A DNA stretch of 64,000 nt from Chamaecyparis obtusa. Lineage: Eukaryota; Streptophyta; Pinopsida; Cupressales; Cupressaceae. Shown piece by piece: positions 12,269-24,085 of this stretch. Location: assembly GCA_027943335.1 (NCBI GenBank), contig BSBK01000764.1, positions 248,001 through 312,000 on the forward strand, read 5' to 3'. Below the pieces are notes generated by a model, which saw only the letters and a list, made by a program, of their open reading frames with translations, had not been told where the DNA came from and did no database searches. Every line of letters begins with the position of its first letter. Positions within the stretch are counted from its first letter, which is position 1. The position numbers were made by a program, and so were the translations under genes.

Positions 12269-12736
12269 TTCCCTCTTAGTAAAGAAGGAATTTTGCACCA
12301 ATCTAAATTTGTCTCAACATGCTTTAACCTTCACTTCTTCCAAGGGCTTGGTCAGAATATCAATTAACTACTGATCCACAACTTCCTAGAGAATGGAAGA
12401 CCCAAGGTTGTTACACATCAATGCTATGTAATTAGCAAACTTCTTTGCAAGCCTACTCTCCACGATTATGCTCCTAGGAGCCTCAACATGCTACTAAGCA
12501 TCCCTCAATGCATGTTCGAATCATCAAGGTCTTCTAATAAAAGTAGCTGAAGTTTCTCCCTCCTCACCTAAAGGCTTTTGTCTTGAATTGGAAACAACTA
12601 GAATCTTTGAAGATTCAACCTTTGGAGCTTCTTACTCATTGTCTATATTACTGGAATGAGTTCTTGAGATATTATTGATGCAATGTCTTCCACAATCTTG
12701 ACATCCCTATTAACTACAAATTTTATACTTAGTTGT
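12269..12736 (-). pseudogene. 3' part of minus-strand Copia element (RNase H tail, PPT)
   Basis: On the minus strand DILTKPLEEVK is readable near 12365-12334, then the tract CTAAGAGGGAA (12279-12269) and TGTTAT at 12268, the PPT and LTR start of a Copia element. At the other end VVNRDVKIVED matches the segment after the integrase (usual form SRDVIFDE). Only about 250 bp separate these two landmarks, so the reverse transcriptase has been deleted. Several stops and frameshifts are present. The upstream half continues at 25480 beyond the inserted nest. Confidence 0.75.
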
Positions 12737-12973
12737 GGATGTGTAACAACCCCAACCGGTTCTAACTTTACCATTGTAATACCCCTTGCAATTTTGCTCT
12801 AAAATCTTCATCTTTGTATCATGTACATTTCATCAAGCAGTTTTCAAGCTTAATTAAGAACATTAGTTCATCATGCTGTCATAAGAAACATACTGGTACC
12901 ATATATAAAAATGAATTTCGTTGAACAAGAGACATAGGCATTAAACCAAACACTTGGCATCCATCATATTATG

Positions 12974-14002
12974 TGTTAGCAATATGGGTTGTCATTAGTG
13001 TATTTCACAAACCCCATTCACACCGGTAAAGGGTCACCGGTCACTCACATTCCTCAGAAAACACAAGTAGATGAAGAACAGAGTGTATGCACCGGTTGAC
13101 TATTTCGATAGATGCACTAGTAGACTGAACCAAGTACTCAGTACTGGTCTTATGAAGCATACAAGGACAAACCGGGTATAAGGGTATACCGATCTAACTG
13201 CAAGATAGATCCGATCTGGATTTTGTGGATCAGTCTGAGTTACAGTTTGAGTTAAAAGCCTAATTATACGAGACAGTTTTGATGCGTTGCATAATTTATG
13301 GTTAAGTTTACTCCCTGGCGGTTCTATGAGTCAAGAGGTTCACTCTCGTATAAATATAGAGCATAGGAAGCAAGATATGTTGTTGCTGTTGTTGATAGTT
13401 GGAGATTGCATAGAGCAGAGAAGACATATCTCCTGAGGAGTGCTACAGGCACAGAGGTGAAGTAAGAAAGAAAGGTCAGCAGCCAGGCAAACCGGGGAAG
13501 AGATCTACAGGTATGATGTAATCAGAAAATCAGTGTCATAATAGATCACTGCTTTTATAAAGTATTAAAAGCATATTGAAATCCCTCTATCAGGGTGAAC
13601 CTAATCAGTTCGTTGTAAAAATCCTCTAACAGGGTGACATATTTGTTGATGTTCAAATTCCTGTAACCAGACAACTCTTAACAGGGTTTAGATCTTAACC
13701 GATCTTTTGTAAAATCCCCTAATCGAGTAGCACCTTAACTAGTGCTTTGTAAGCTCCTAACATGGCACCTTCATTTGGTACTAGTGAAGTTGTGAGCTCC
13801 GTCTCACCGTGGTTTTTTCCTTCTAACCGAAGGTTTCCATGTATAAATACCTGTGTTAATCTGTGTGATTCTGTTTATGCCTGTGAATGACTGTTATATA
13901 TTGTTTATCCATAAGGATAGTAAAAAGATGAGAATTACACTAAAGTAGGAGCATTTACTGATTCACCCCCCCCCCCCTCTCAGTAACCGGTAAGCATTAA
14001 CA
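12974..14002 (+). repeat. 5' LTR of the non-autonomous element
   Basis: 1029 bp, TGTTAGC to TTAACA. A TATA box (TATAAATA) is at 13349-13356. Downstream, words of the type CTAACAGGG or CTAATCGAG recur at about 30-50 bp spacing between 13584 and 13760. A run of 12 or more C lies just before the end (13966-13978). It is visibly similar to the 3' LTR but lacks two segments present there. Confidence 0.92.
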
Positions 14003-14004
14003 AT

Positions 14005-14016
14005 TGGTATCAGAGC
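14005..14016 (+). promoter_or_regulatory. Primer-binding site, initiator Met-tRNA type
   Basis: TGGTATCAGAGC starts two bases after the 5' LTR end and is the standard plant LTR-element PBS complementary to the 3' end of initiator methionine tRNA. Confidence 0.92.
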
Positions 14017-14061
14017 TACGGTTCTCTATACAACAAAGTCTAACAGCTTGAGAAAAAGATC

Positions 14062-15429
14062 ATGGAGGGTTACCAGTATCAGAAACAGCTAGAGGAAGCC
14101 AACGACATCATTGTCTCCCTGGAGAGTAGACTAAGGAAATCACTTGCAAAAAGGAAGGAGCTGGCTCTACAACTAAACGAGAGCAATGAAACCATTGATG
14201 AACTCTCTGGGCAGAGTGGATCTGATGAGGCTGAGGAGGCAGTCTCTGAGCTTATGGAAAAGAATCAGATCCTAACCGGTCAGATTGTTGATCTCAAAAG
14301 AGAGCAAAAAGTAAATGCTCTAAGGATGACTAAACTGATTGAGCAGAAACGGAAAACTGAAAGTGAAAGAAACACAGCAGTCAAGTCATCAACAGCCTTG
14401 GAAAAAGCAATGAACCGGGCAGAGGAAGTTGTAAGGGCAAATGAACTCCTCATTATGCACCTCCAAGAAGACATGTTGATTGTCACCCAAGAAAATGCCA
14501 ACATGCACAAAGCATGGCAGGGTAGGGATGAAGCATGCAAGAAGCTGGTGATCAAGATATATCAACTCAAGGAACAAAAGAAAGTCCTTGAAAAAAGGAA
14601 TGAAATGTTGAGAAAATACAATGAAAGTTCGGTCAAGCTTGATGAGCAACTCAAAGCTCAAAGAAAGCACAACGATCACACCGGTCTTGGATCCACCGGT
14701 GCAGTCACCAAAGAGAATGGTGAGTCAGCTGGAGCAAAGTCGAGCAAGAAGAACAAGAGGAAGACGCTAGCATAAAAAGGAAAGAAAACCTTCAACACTT
14801 CTTCTAAGCATTGTGAAAAACTGGGTCATAATACCAATGACTGCAGAAATGCACCGACAAGAACCAACAGCAGTTACTGTAAGAACTGTTGCAAAAATGG
14901 CCACAAGACCAATGAGTGTCGGTCCAGCCCCTTATCTGTGTCTAGTGGAAGCAAGGGAAGCTTCAAGGGATACTGTTATGCCTGCAACAAGTTCGGACAC
15001 AAGGCTGAAGAATGCAAATCAAAGACAATGGCATTCAGATCACCAAGACCGGTATTCTCCATGAAAATAAAAAACCAGAATGCAACTATTCATACAAACA
15101 AAGGGATGCATTGCAACAGTGAATCATGGAGCAAATTCCCTTACCCAAGAGGGATGAACCCATGGAAAGCAACCGGTATGGTCTGCTATTACTACAATAG
15201 AGTCGGTCACCTAGCTAAGGACTGTTGGAACCGGATTAGGAACAAAGGCAAGGAATCGAACAAACCGGTGATGAAGACCTTAACTTCTTATAAGAAGAAC
15301 AACAAAGATAAGGAGACCAAGAAAGAGGTGAAGAAAATATGGTTTGTTAAGGAATCAAAGAACTACGCCGACGAGAAAACAGAGGCAAGATCATCATCAC
15401 AAGATGGTGATATTTCTTCTGCAAACTGA
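14062..15429 (+). pseudogene. ORF1: coiled-coil protein with four CCHC zinc knuckles (gag-like)
   Basis: The start ATG at 14062 is 46 bp after the PBS. Residues about 5-215 are Glu/Lys/Leu-rich and predicted coiled coil, with no UBN2-type gag core recognised. One TAA (14773) interrupts the frame, which then continues without shift through four zinc knuckles: 14803-14844 (first Cys is Ser), 14878-14919 (intact), 14974-15015 (intact) and 15184-15225 (second Cys is Tyr). The stop is near 15427. A nucleic-acid binding, particle-forming role is inferred from the knuckles. About 455 codons in all. Confidence 0.82.
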
Positions 15430-15822
15430 GCCTTCAAAGCTTAGAGGGAACCGGTAGTGCAACTACCGTTCCCGGTAGGACTGGTGAGTCTAATCTCACT
15501 TGGTCTACAGGTCAGACCGGAAAGATATGAGGTGATCAACCAGGGCTTGCCTAACCAAAAAAGTTACACTACCGGTTAGCAAAAGCGGAAAGAAAGGTTA
15601 GGTAAGCCACTTAATACTTTAGCCATTTAACAAAAGTTACCGTTTGGTAATTACTGTTATGCCCTAATCCTATAAAAGCAAAGAAGGATTACTCATCTAC
15701 TCTTACCTTGCAATTTTATGTTATCATTTTTCTGCTTGAGTAATATTCTTGCAATTTGATCATCGAGCAAGATTGTCTGTTAAAACCGATTAATCTTCTT
15801 TCCAAGAAACCGATTAAGAGCA
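15430..15822 (+). promoter_or_regulatory. Internal spacer with TATA-like box before ORF2
   Basis: This non-coding gap has CCTATAAAAGCAAAG near 15670, about 150 bp before the ORF2 start ATGGCATC, which has the common plant ATGGC context. Intervening sequence is pyrimidine-rich like a plant 5' UTR. It could be an internal promoter for ORF2; a readthrough or spliced subgenomic RNA is the alternative. Confidence 0.45.
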
Positions 15823-18800
15823 ATGGCATCTTCGTCATACGAAGCTAAGCTGGTTCCAGCAAATCAAGTTGATCGTCCTCCGTATGATATCTTGCCGAAT
15901 CAAAACAAGGAGATCGACATGGCTGGTGCGCTCTCCTCAGTACCTAAAGGAGTGCTCCTGACAGAAGATATAACTACATTCATCCATGCAAAGCAAGAAG
16001 AGTTGGGTGAGACATACATACAAAGCGAGTATAGCTCGCTACACAAGGATAGAAATTATCCCAATAGTTACGCAAAGCTAGTATCATCTGGGATTATCAA
16101 TGGAGTCTCCTATCCAACCATATTCAGACTAGAATGGATTCGAATGGTGGTTAGTCGAGTGCATGAACCGGGTTTTGGGTCATGAGAGGAGTCTGCACTC
16201 CGATCACGAAAGACGATCTCCATAGGGTAACCAATTTCTGCAATCAAGGGGAAGCCCTAACCCTGAGAGCCATATCCAATGCAGTGGTGGCCAATCTGAC
16301 AAAGTCAAAATCCGACAAACGATTGATGACCATAATTGATATTGAAGATCCAGTTGTTCGGTTCGCATCCGCCATAATAGGTTACAAAGTATATCAATCC
16401 AGCAACCTAAACAACATGCAGGGTGGAGGCATACATGCAGCTTACAGAATTATACATGATAACGCACAATATGATATATGCGAAATGCTAAGAGGACAGA
16501 TCTTCGAGAATATGAAGAAGCTAGGCATCGTCAAAAAGAAATTACTGAAATTTGGCACACTCCTGGTATGTCTCTACTTTTACTATTCTAATTCCTTCCC
16601 TGAATAGGAAAACTGCGACGGACAACAAATCGACTAGTCATGATGCAAATCAGTGATTATGCTAACCAACTGGGTGACCAGTTTGACAAAGCTATGACTG
16701 ATCATTTCAAGGCCCTTCAGCTGAAAATGCATGCCAAACAAAGAATTCTGTCAACTATCGTTGACCAGTACAAAAAGGATGTATGTTTTATGGTATCAAC
16801 TGATTTCTGCATCATTCAAGTAGTAGAACCGAGAGATGAGTATGCATCGGAGCTTGGTTACGAAATCACTGCAAAGATTGCAACGGCGTATGTAGAAGCC
16901 TTGGATAAAGCACACCTGGACCTCGGCGCTCAACGGTTTGGAACCTATGAGGAAATAGAGAAAAATCTGAAAAAGGGACCAATCAAGAACGTGTATGTGA
17001 AAAGAATGTCTACACCAAAGAAGAAACCAGGAACTGCACAACCAAAAGCACAACAGAAGAAAGCTCAACTGGTGGCAAGCACATAGGAGGAAGAAGCTGA
17101 AGAAACCGATTCTAAAGACACAATTCCACTCATCGAAAGAAAGAAGAAAACCGGTAAACCAACAAAGGAGGATCCACCAAGAAAAGGCAAGCCAACAATT
17201 GATGAATTTGTGTCAGGGTTGAAAGAACGTGCAGGAATGGGTGGTGTCGAAAGAAGATACAATATGGCAAATGACGAAGACCGAAGGAAGATTGAAGATG
17301 CTCTAGTTGTATGCCTACATAAGTTCATTTTGCATCCTGTGGAACTTAATAAAGTATTACCTAAGGATCTCTTGGATATTCTTCAAGATAAGTGGAAAGC
17401 TTCAATGAACAGAAAAAAGGAATTGAGGATTCTAGCTCTGTTAAAAGTTCAAAATCATCTAACTCTAGAAGAAGCAACTCAACAAGCTAAAATACATCAG
17501 CAAACTTTAAAAAAAGGATAAGCCTTTTGTTGATTGGAGAAACCGAGAAAGTACATGATGGAGTAGCCATCTGGACCAATCTTCTTCAAGCTCAGCAACA
17601 AGCAGAGGAAGCACGACAAAAGGCAACAGCTTCACTGGTCCGTGAAACCGGAAAAGGAAAAGATGTACTTGGAGTAGACAAACCGGTTATTGTTGACATA
17701 ACTGATGAACCAACTAATCCAACACTCCTAGTATCTCCAGAAAAAGGTAAGGCTCGCACTATGACTATAAATGATATTGTAGCTAAAATTACAAATTTTG
17801 GAGAGATAGATAATGCAGCCAAATGGTATAGTGTATTAGCCGAGGAGGACAAATAGGAAATTGAAAAAGCTCTTGTTGAAAGTCTATTAGATTTCATCAA
17901 GACTCCTAGGGATTATAGGGGGAAGTTTCCTCCTAAGTTAAATAGTAAGCTTCAAATAAAATGGAGAACCGGTCTAGAAAAAAATTCAAAGATCAATAGG
18001 GAAGCACTAGAAAAAGCTAGACCTGGTCTAAGCGACAAGAGAGTAAAGCTTCTATTAGAGGAAGCATCTATGAATCTGGATACAAATTACAGAGTTGCCA
18101 AGATTGTCAATGGATATGAGAATGAAGTCTTCAAGGAGACTCTAGACTTCTGGCAGCAGTATGACATCAATACTCTTGAAGCAACAGGTCCTCAGGATCA
18201 CACCGCAACAATTGAAGATCTACCTGTTCAGTTTACTGTAACTCAGATTCCAATAACTGGAGAACAAGAAGTTCTCATAGAAATGTTCACCTCTGGTGAA
18301 CCAGTCAAATTGGGACAAACGTCTGTCAATATTCCTACTGACAAAACAGCTAAAGGAGATGAAGGAATCGCTGCAAGTGATCTTCATATAGCTGAAGACC
18401 AGCAACAAGCACAAGTCCCACCAGAAGAGCTCTTGCATCAAGAAGATAATGCTATGCCTGAAATACAAGTTCAACAACCAGAAGACAGACCGGAAGAGGG
18501 AAACAAGCCAGAAGAACAAGATAAAAGAGAACATGAGCAAGCTCCAAAGGCACAAGAACAAAGAAAAGACAAGGAACAGGAAACTCTTCCTAGCTCCTCT
18601 AAAAGAAAGCTCTCATCCTCTGAAGAATCTGAAGCAAAAAGATGTAAGACAACTGATACAATAGTTGACATCAACAAAATGTCAACAAAACAGCTAAAAG
18701 AGCTTACTAAAAGAAAACAGGATATGGTTCTGATCAAAGTAAAAGATATCCTATACAACTTTGTACCAGATGCCGATATAGATGAAGACGAACCGGTAAT

Positions 18801-19344
18801 CGACTAGCTGGAAGTGTTAGCACAAACAATCGGTGAGGATGTAACTGATCCAGAAACAATGGCAATTGACCACTATGCGAAGAAAAGAGTGGAGATTCTT
18901 AATAAATAGGCTGCAGATATAAAGGCTACTCTATCAGAAAACTTAAAAGTTTTTCAACAGCAGACACAAGTTGCAGGAGGTCTGATGAGTAGAACTTCAA
19001 ATTATGAGATTTTCTTGCAAGATTTAACTAAAAAAGTTGCAATGACCTCAGAAGACATAAGAGCTTTGTCAACACAATTTGACATCAAAAATAAAACTGC
19101 GACAACCTTCAGCAAAGAAATGACTAGTCTTGCTCTAGTACTGGGGAAGACAACTGAAGAAGAGAATAAGAGAATCCAAGATGTCATAGGATTTCAGATG
19201 CTTCTGGCCCCAACACTGAATATCATGCATCAAACATCTATTTCTACAGATGTTCTAATCAAAGAACCGGACTACAAAACTGTAGAAAATATGGAAACTA
19301 TTATTGTTTCTCTAAAAGCGGCCAAAAGAACATTGAAAATATAA
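15823..19344 (+). pseudogene. ORF2: long unrecognised protein of the non-autonomous element
   Basis: The coding trace starts MASSSYEAKLVP and runs for about 1170 codons to 19344. It shifts frame near 16180, 16610 and 17520 and meets in-frame TAG codons at 17084, 17854, 18805 and 18907. I recognise no catalytic motif. The middle contains two related segments with a KIEDALV or EIEKALV motif. Beyond 18400 it is rich in Glu/Gln/Lys, and a basic KRKLSSSEESEAKRCK stretch could be a nuclear signal. Its place downstream of gag and before the PPT is that of pol or an env-like extra ORF, but homology is not claimed. Confidence 0.65.
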
Positions 19345-19640
19345 CCGGTCAATGGGCACCATTCCTACATTCTGCAAAGAACATCTATAAGGACATCTTC
19401 ACAACGCTACAAATGTAATCTTATTAGAATACCTTAACCCTTTGTCCTATGGAGGCAAAAAGGGGAAGATGAATGAGATACAGAGGAATGAGCAGACAAG
19501 ATTTGTGCAAAGGCAACAAAGAACAGGACAGTGCAGAACTTTCACCCGGAGCACTCAGTCAGGGGAAGTAGTGTTCTACTCATACAAGGCACTGTGATTA
19601 GTAAGTGAGTGAAGTTTGTGTATAGTTTTGCCACCAATGA

Positions 19641-19653
19641 CAAAGGGGAAGAT
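19641..19653 (+). promoter_or_regulatory. Polypurine tract of the non-autonomous element
   Basis: CAAAGGGGAAGAT immediately precedes the 3' LTR start at 19654, as expected for the plus-strand primer. A similar GCAAAAAGGGGAAGATGA occurs about 190 bp upstream (about 19457) and may be a second tract. Confidence 0.88.
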
Positions 19654-20984
19654 TGTTAGCAATATGGGTTGTCATTAGTGTATTTCACAAACCCCATTCA
19701 CACCGGTAAAGGGTCACCGGTCACTCACATTCCTCAAAAAACACCGGTACATGAAGAACAAAGTGTATGCATTGGTTGACTATTTCGATAGATGCACCAT
19801 TAGACCGAACCAAGTACTCAGTACCGGTCTTATGAAGCATACAAGGACAAACCGGGTATAAGGGTATACCGATCTAACTGCAAGATAGATCCGATCCGGA
19901 TTTTGTGGATCAATCTGAGTTACAGTTTGAGTTAAAAGCCTGATTATATGAGACATCCACCACTCAGAAGTGGAGTTAGCTTTTTAACAAGAAGTTAGCT
20001 TTAACTCTACGGATGATCTCAAGGTAAACTCTAGATCACAAAGCACAGTTTTGATGCGTTGCATAATTTATGGTTAAGTTTACTCTCTGGCGGTTCTATG
20101 AGTCAAGAGGTTCACTCTTGTATAAATATAGAGCATAAGAAGCAAGATATGTTGTTGTTGTTGATAGTTGGAGATTGCACAGAGCAGAGAAGAGATATCT
20201 CCTAAGGAGTGCTACAGGCACAAAGGTGAAGTAAGAAAGAAAGGTCAACAGCCAGGCAAACTGGGGAAGAGATCTACAGGTATGATGTAATCAAACAATT
20301 AGTGTCATAATAGATCACTGCTTTTATAAAGTATTAAAAGCATATTGAAATCCGTCTATCAGGGTAAACCTAATCAGTTCGTTGTAAAAATCCTCTAACA
20401 GGGTGACATCTTTGTTGATGTTCAAAGTCCTGTAACCACGCAACTCTTAACAGGGTTTAGATCTTAACCGATCTTTTGTAAAATCCCCTAATCAAGTAGC
20501 ACCTTAACCAGTGCTTTGTAAGCTCCTAACAGGGCGCCTTCATTTGGTACTAATGAAGTTGTGAGCTCCGTCTCACCGTGGTTTTTTCCTTCTAACCGAG
20601 GGTTTCTACGTATAAATACCTGTGTTAATCTGTGTGATTCTGTTTATGCCTGTGAATGACTGTTATATTCTGATAAGTAGGAAATATTTTCCACAACAAG
20701 TCAAATTGTGATATTGCTATCAAGATTCAACTGTGTAGTTTTTTGAGTCAAACTCATTGACCCATGTTTCATGAGTAGTGGTTCACACGAACCCATCTCT
20801 CATGAGAATGAATGGAACACCTAGCACTCATTGGATCTAGGTGATGCTCACAGAGGTTCACTCATTCATTGGATCTAGATTATATTCTGTTTATCCATAA
20901 GGACAGTAAAAAGATGAGAATTACACTAAAGTAGGAGCATTTACTGATTCACACCCCCCTCTCAGTAACTGGTAAGCATTAACA
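19654..20984 (+). repeat. 3' LTR of the non-autonomous element
   Basis: 1331 bp, starting TGTTAGC and ending TTAACA. It aligns by eye with the 5' LTR but has two extra blocks: 92 bp at 19956-20047, and about 217 bp at about 20673-20889 bounded by TTATATTCTG on both sides (20663-20672 and 20880-20889). Apart from these, differences are mostly C/T and G/A. A TATAAATA box is at 20121-20128. Confidence 0.9.
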
Positions 20985-21033
20985 TTATGGTGGTGTTCAA
21001 AGCATTACATCTGACTTTTCGTCAAACACTTGA

Positions 21034-24000
21034 TGTAATGTCCCCCTATTGGGACCTTTCCTAATTTATCTGAAATTTATCGATTAGGGTTTGGATTGTA
21101 ATGTCCATGATAGGATTAGTCATTTATCTTATTAGATTTAGTTATCTTTAACACTCATACCCAATCTTATTACTATTTTAACTTCATGAAGGGAAGCGTA
21201 GATGTTATCCAAGGTGTCTAGAGACCAACCATAATGGGCCCCTCAAAGTTTACAGGTCCAAGCCCAAACTATTGGGACACTGACCCCCACCTTATTTTGG
21301 GACAGATAGCCATTACTTGGATTTACACAAGCCCCTCCTTGGTAACATTACAACTTCCTTCCTTGAGTCAAATAGTATATAGGATTAAATAAGGTCTCGA
21401 TATATAATTATAAATACTTTCTTGTATATTTAATCATAGTTTCAGACTTCAACATTTACTTGATACAATATTGAATGAATTCAATAGTTTGATCATGTGA
21501 TGGCATATATACATATCTAATTCAGATATGCTAATCCTTAATAGTGCGCGCATGTGTGTGTGTGTATATATATATATATATAAAAGTAATACAATGTAAA
21601 TGACTCTGATATCATCATACCATATAGAATTGAGATATAACATTCTGCAATACCTTCCCTATTCGATGCTTCATATATGGCTGAAATGCAGATAACTCCA
21701 TCCTAATGGCATGCTGACCAAGCATTATATTGTTGCCTGTCTAAAAGGAGATGTTGATTCGATCTCAAAAACATTGTTACCACCAGTCACTGTCCCTTGA
21801 TTCATAACGTCTTTCACCATTAATTATGTAGTGAGACATTCATCGCTGCATCACTAGTGATAGAATTTGATAACACTCTAGTGAATTGAATATCGAAGGA
21901 TTCCCTTTTTTCAAACCATCGTCTTCTCATTGGTGCTTGTAATCATACAAATAAGAACTCAAATGCTCAGCAAGTATAGGGTCAGTATAGATGATAGCTA
22001 GCATTGTATAGAGACCATAGTGATTGACACCTTCAACAGATTGCAGGTAATCAAGATATCGTTGACGTTTTAATACCGACCACTCCATCAATATCGGGTT
22101 TGAAAGTTATATTTGAAAACTTACTGTCTTCCATAATCTGTTGGTATTGAGTGATGGTAACAGGTAAGCCTACTACCAGTACTTGTATTGTCATTGATTG
22201 GCAAAAGAAGATAGAGATTTGTCATCTCTATTAAATCTAAAGATCCAAGGAGATCTATATGAAGGAAGGCTGGTTTGGAAACCGGTGACAACTTGAAATG
22301 ACTGTACTCAAGTGCAAACACAAAGCATCAGCAACCGGGCAATGTATATAGAATGAATGATTTATCTGTCAACCGAGGACCAGGGTACAACCAGTGTAGA
22401 CATGCACAAAGAAAGTAAAAGTACAAACAGGTGTCAATATCACAACCAAGGAATGTGCGACCAGTAAAGCGAAGGAAGGGACTGTGACAGGTCAAATACT
22501 CTTAGTTGTTCACAACATAAGGATCACAACCGATCTAGTAATGACTTCGTTATGAACCGAGGAAGTCATAGTCAACCATCTATTTCAACTAACTCCTTGA
22601 CCGGGATTTTCTGCACTAAATCCAGAAGACTTTGAGTTAAACTGGTGATCGGTCGGAAGCGCGTCTGGAGGTTTTAAAGCCGGAATCAGTGGCTTTAAAA
22701 CAAAGCGTTATCTCTTGTAAAGGAAAGATGCTTGACACACATCTATTGCTTTCTTTATGGAGCAGATAAAGCAAGGGCATGCACCGAATGTTTCCTCAGT
22801 GAATTCACACTCCACTGGGTGATGTATCCGTAAGGGATCTAAGATTAGGTCATGCATGCGAAGCACAATCAGGGCAAAAACTCTATATATTCTTTTGCCT
22901 ATTGAGAATTTAAGTTGCCTTCATTCTGATGAGTAAAAGAGTGAACCTATATGTTGAAGAAGCCAGGGATAAAAAGAAGAAAGTAGAAGTGAGAAAGAAG
23001 ATTGTGCAGAGAAGCACAATAGTAGAGAACACACCTACAGAGACCGGTGATGCTTCTTAGTTGAGCACAAACAGAGATCTTATCAGGCTATGTATAGCCA
23101 TCTGTAAAAGGTCAATCCCTCTATTGTTCTCTAGCAATTACAATAGTTAAATCCCAATATTTGGGTGGACTGTAACAAGTCCCTTGTATCAAATCCCCTA
23201 ATCGGGTGACATCTTGAAAGGTGTTCTAAGTCCTCTAACCAGGCAAGCACTAACCGGCCTCGTTGTAACAAATCCCTTAACCGGGTCGCACCTAACAGTG
23301 TGTTGTAATCCTTTAACCGGGAAGGCTCCTAACAAGGCGTACTTCGAAAGAGTACAAAATTTGTGAGGTTCCCTCACACTGTAGTTTTCACCCTAACCGG
23401 GTTTCCACGTGATAATCTGGTGTCGCTGAATGATTGTTTACTTGCTGTCATTATATGCTTAAATCTGTCTTAGCTTATAGTTACAAGTATTCTACACTAG
23501 ATTTAAAAGAGAAAAGGATTTGAAGGTGTTGATGCACCCCTCCCCTCTCAACACCGGTTGGGACTGTCATAATCACCTGCGTAAATTCATGTATCTCTGA
23601 AGATTGCAGAGAACTAAATATCATTGGTCTTTCGATGTTATCAGAGGAGACCCCAATGATCACTTAGTACAGACAATCTCTGGACTTCAATGAAGTTATA
23701 TTTATTGTTGTGTATTAATTTACAGTTGATTACTTGAAACAATCTCTTCGTGCATACTTCCCGACTCCCACCTATGCCTTCTGCATTTTTGCGATTCAGA
23801 ATTTGTATCCCATATTTCATGGGTGCGACTAGTCATATTACCGTCGCTTTGTACATGGTGTCGTTTGGACTTGATTAATCACATTGATTAATATTAGTCG
23901 ATGGATTGCTTTATTATTTTGTCAATTAGAAATTATAGGTTTGATTGATATAATCAATAAATAATTAATTTTAATTTTAATTATATATTTAACAAATTAT

Positions 24001-24085
24001 AATAATCAATTATTAATACAATTATATTGATTAAATGATTATATTAATATATGTTAATTAATAATGTCGATTACGGCTCATGACA
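21034..24085 (+). mobile_element. Family B solo LTR carrying a nested solo LTR
   Basis: It starts TGTAATGTCCCCCTATTGGG, the same as the copy at 55273, and ends CTCATGACA after a very AT-rich tail. The duplication CTTGA (21029-21033, 24086-24090) is perfect. Without the nested insertion at 22139-23579 it is about 1.6 kb, near the 1.84-1.89 kb of the copies at 34204 and 58477. It sits in the same family A solo LTR as the element at 12974. A dinucleotide run (TG)n(TA)n lies near 21555-21582. Confidence 0.85.
22139..23579 (+). mobile_element. Solo LTR related to the 12974 element's LTR
   Basis: TGTTGGTATTGAG to GGGACTGTCA, 1441 bp, with a perfect TAATC duplication (22134-22138, 23580-23584). Its 3' half has the repeated CTAACCGGG-type words and the pre-terminal CACCCCTCCCCTCTCAACACC that resemble the LTRs at 12974 and 19654, so it is a related but distinct family. 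No internal domain remains. Confidence 0.87.

Larger units (their letters stand above)
12974..20984 (+). mobile_element. Complete non-autonomous LTR retrotransposon (LARD-like), 8.0 kb
   Basis: Both LTRs begin TGTTAGC and end TTAACA. The flanking duplication TTATG (12969-12973 and 20985-20989) is perfect. A methionine-tRNA PBS and a PPT lie at the proper places. The 5.65-kb interior codes for a coiled-coil/zinc-knuckle protein and a second long protein, but I find no protease, integrase, RT or RNase H. It would therefore need enzymes from a partner element. Sequence is rich in ACCGGT, with many ACTGGT variants consistent with CpG decay. It inserted into a family A solo LTR. Confidence 0.92.

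Noticed and set aside
14280..14679. Minus-strand open frames opposite ORF1
   Set aside because: They mirror the codon bias of the coiled-coil ORF on the plus strand and have no family resemblance.
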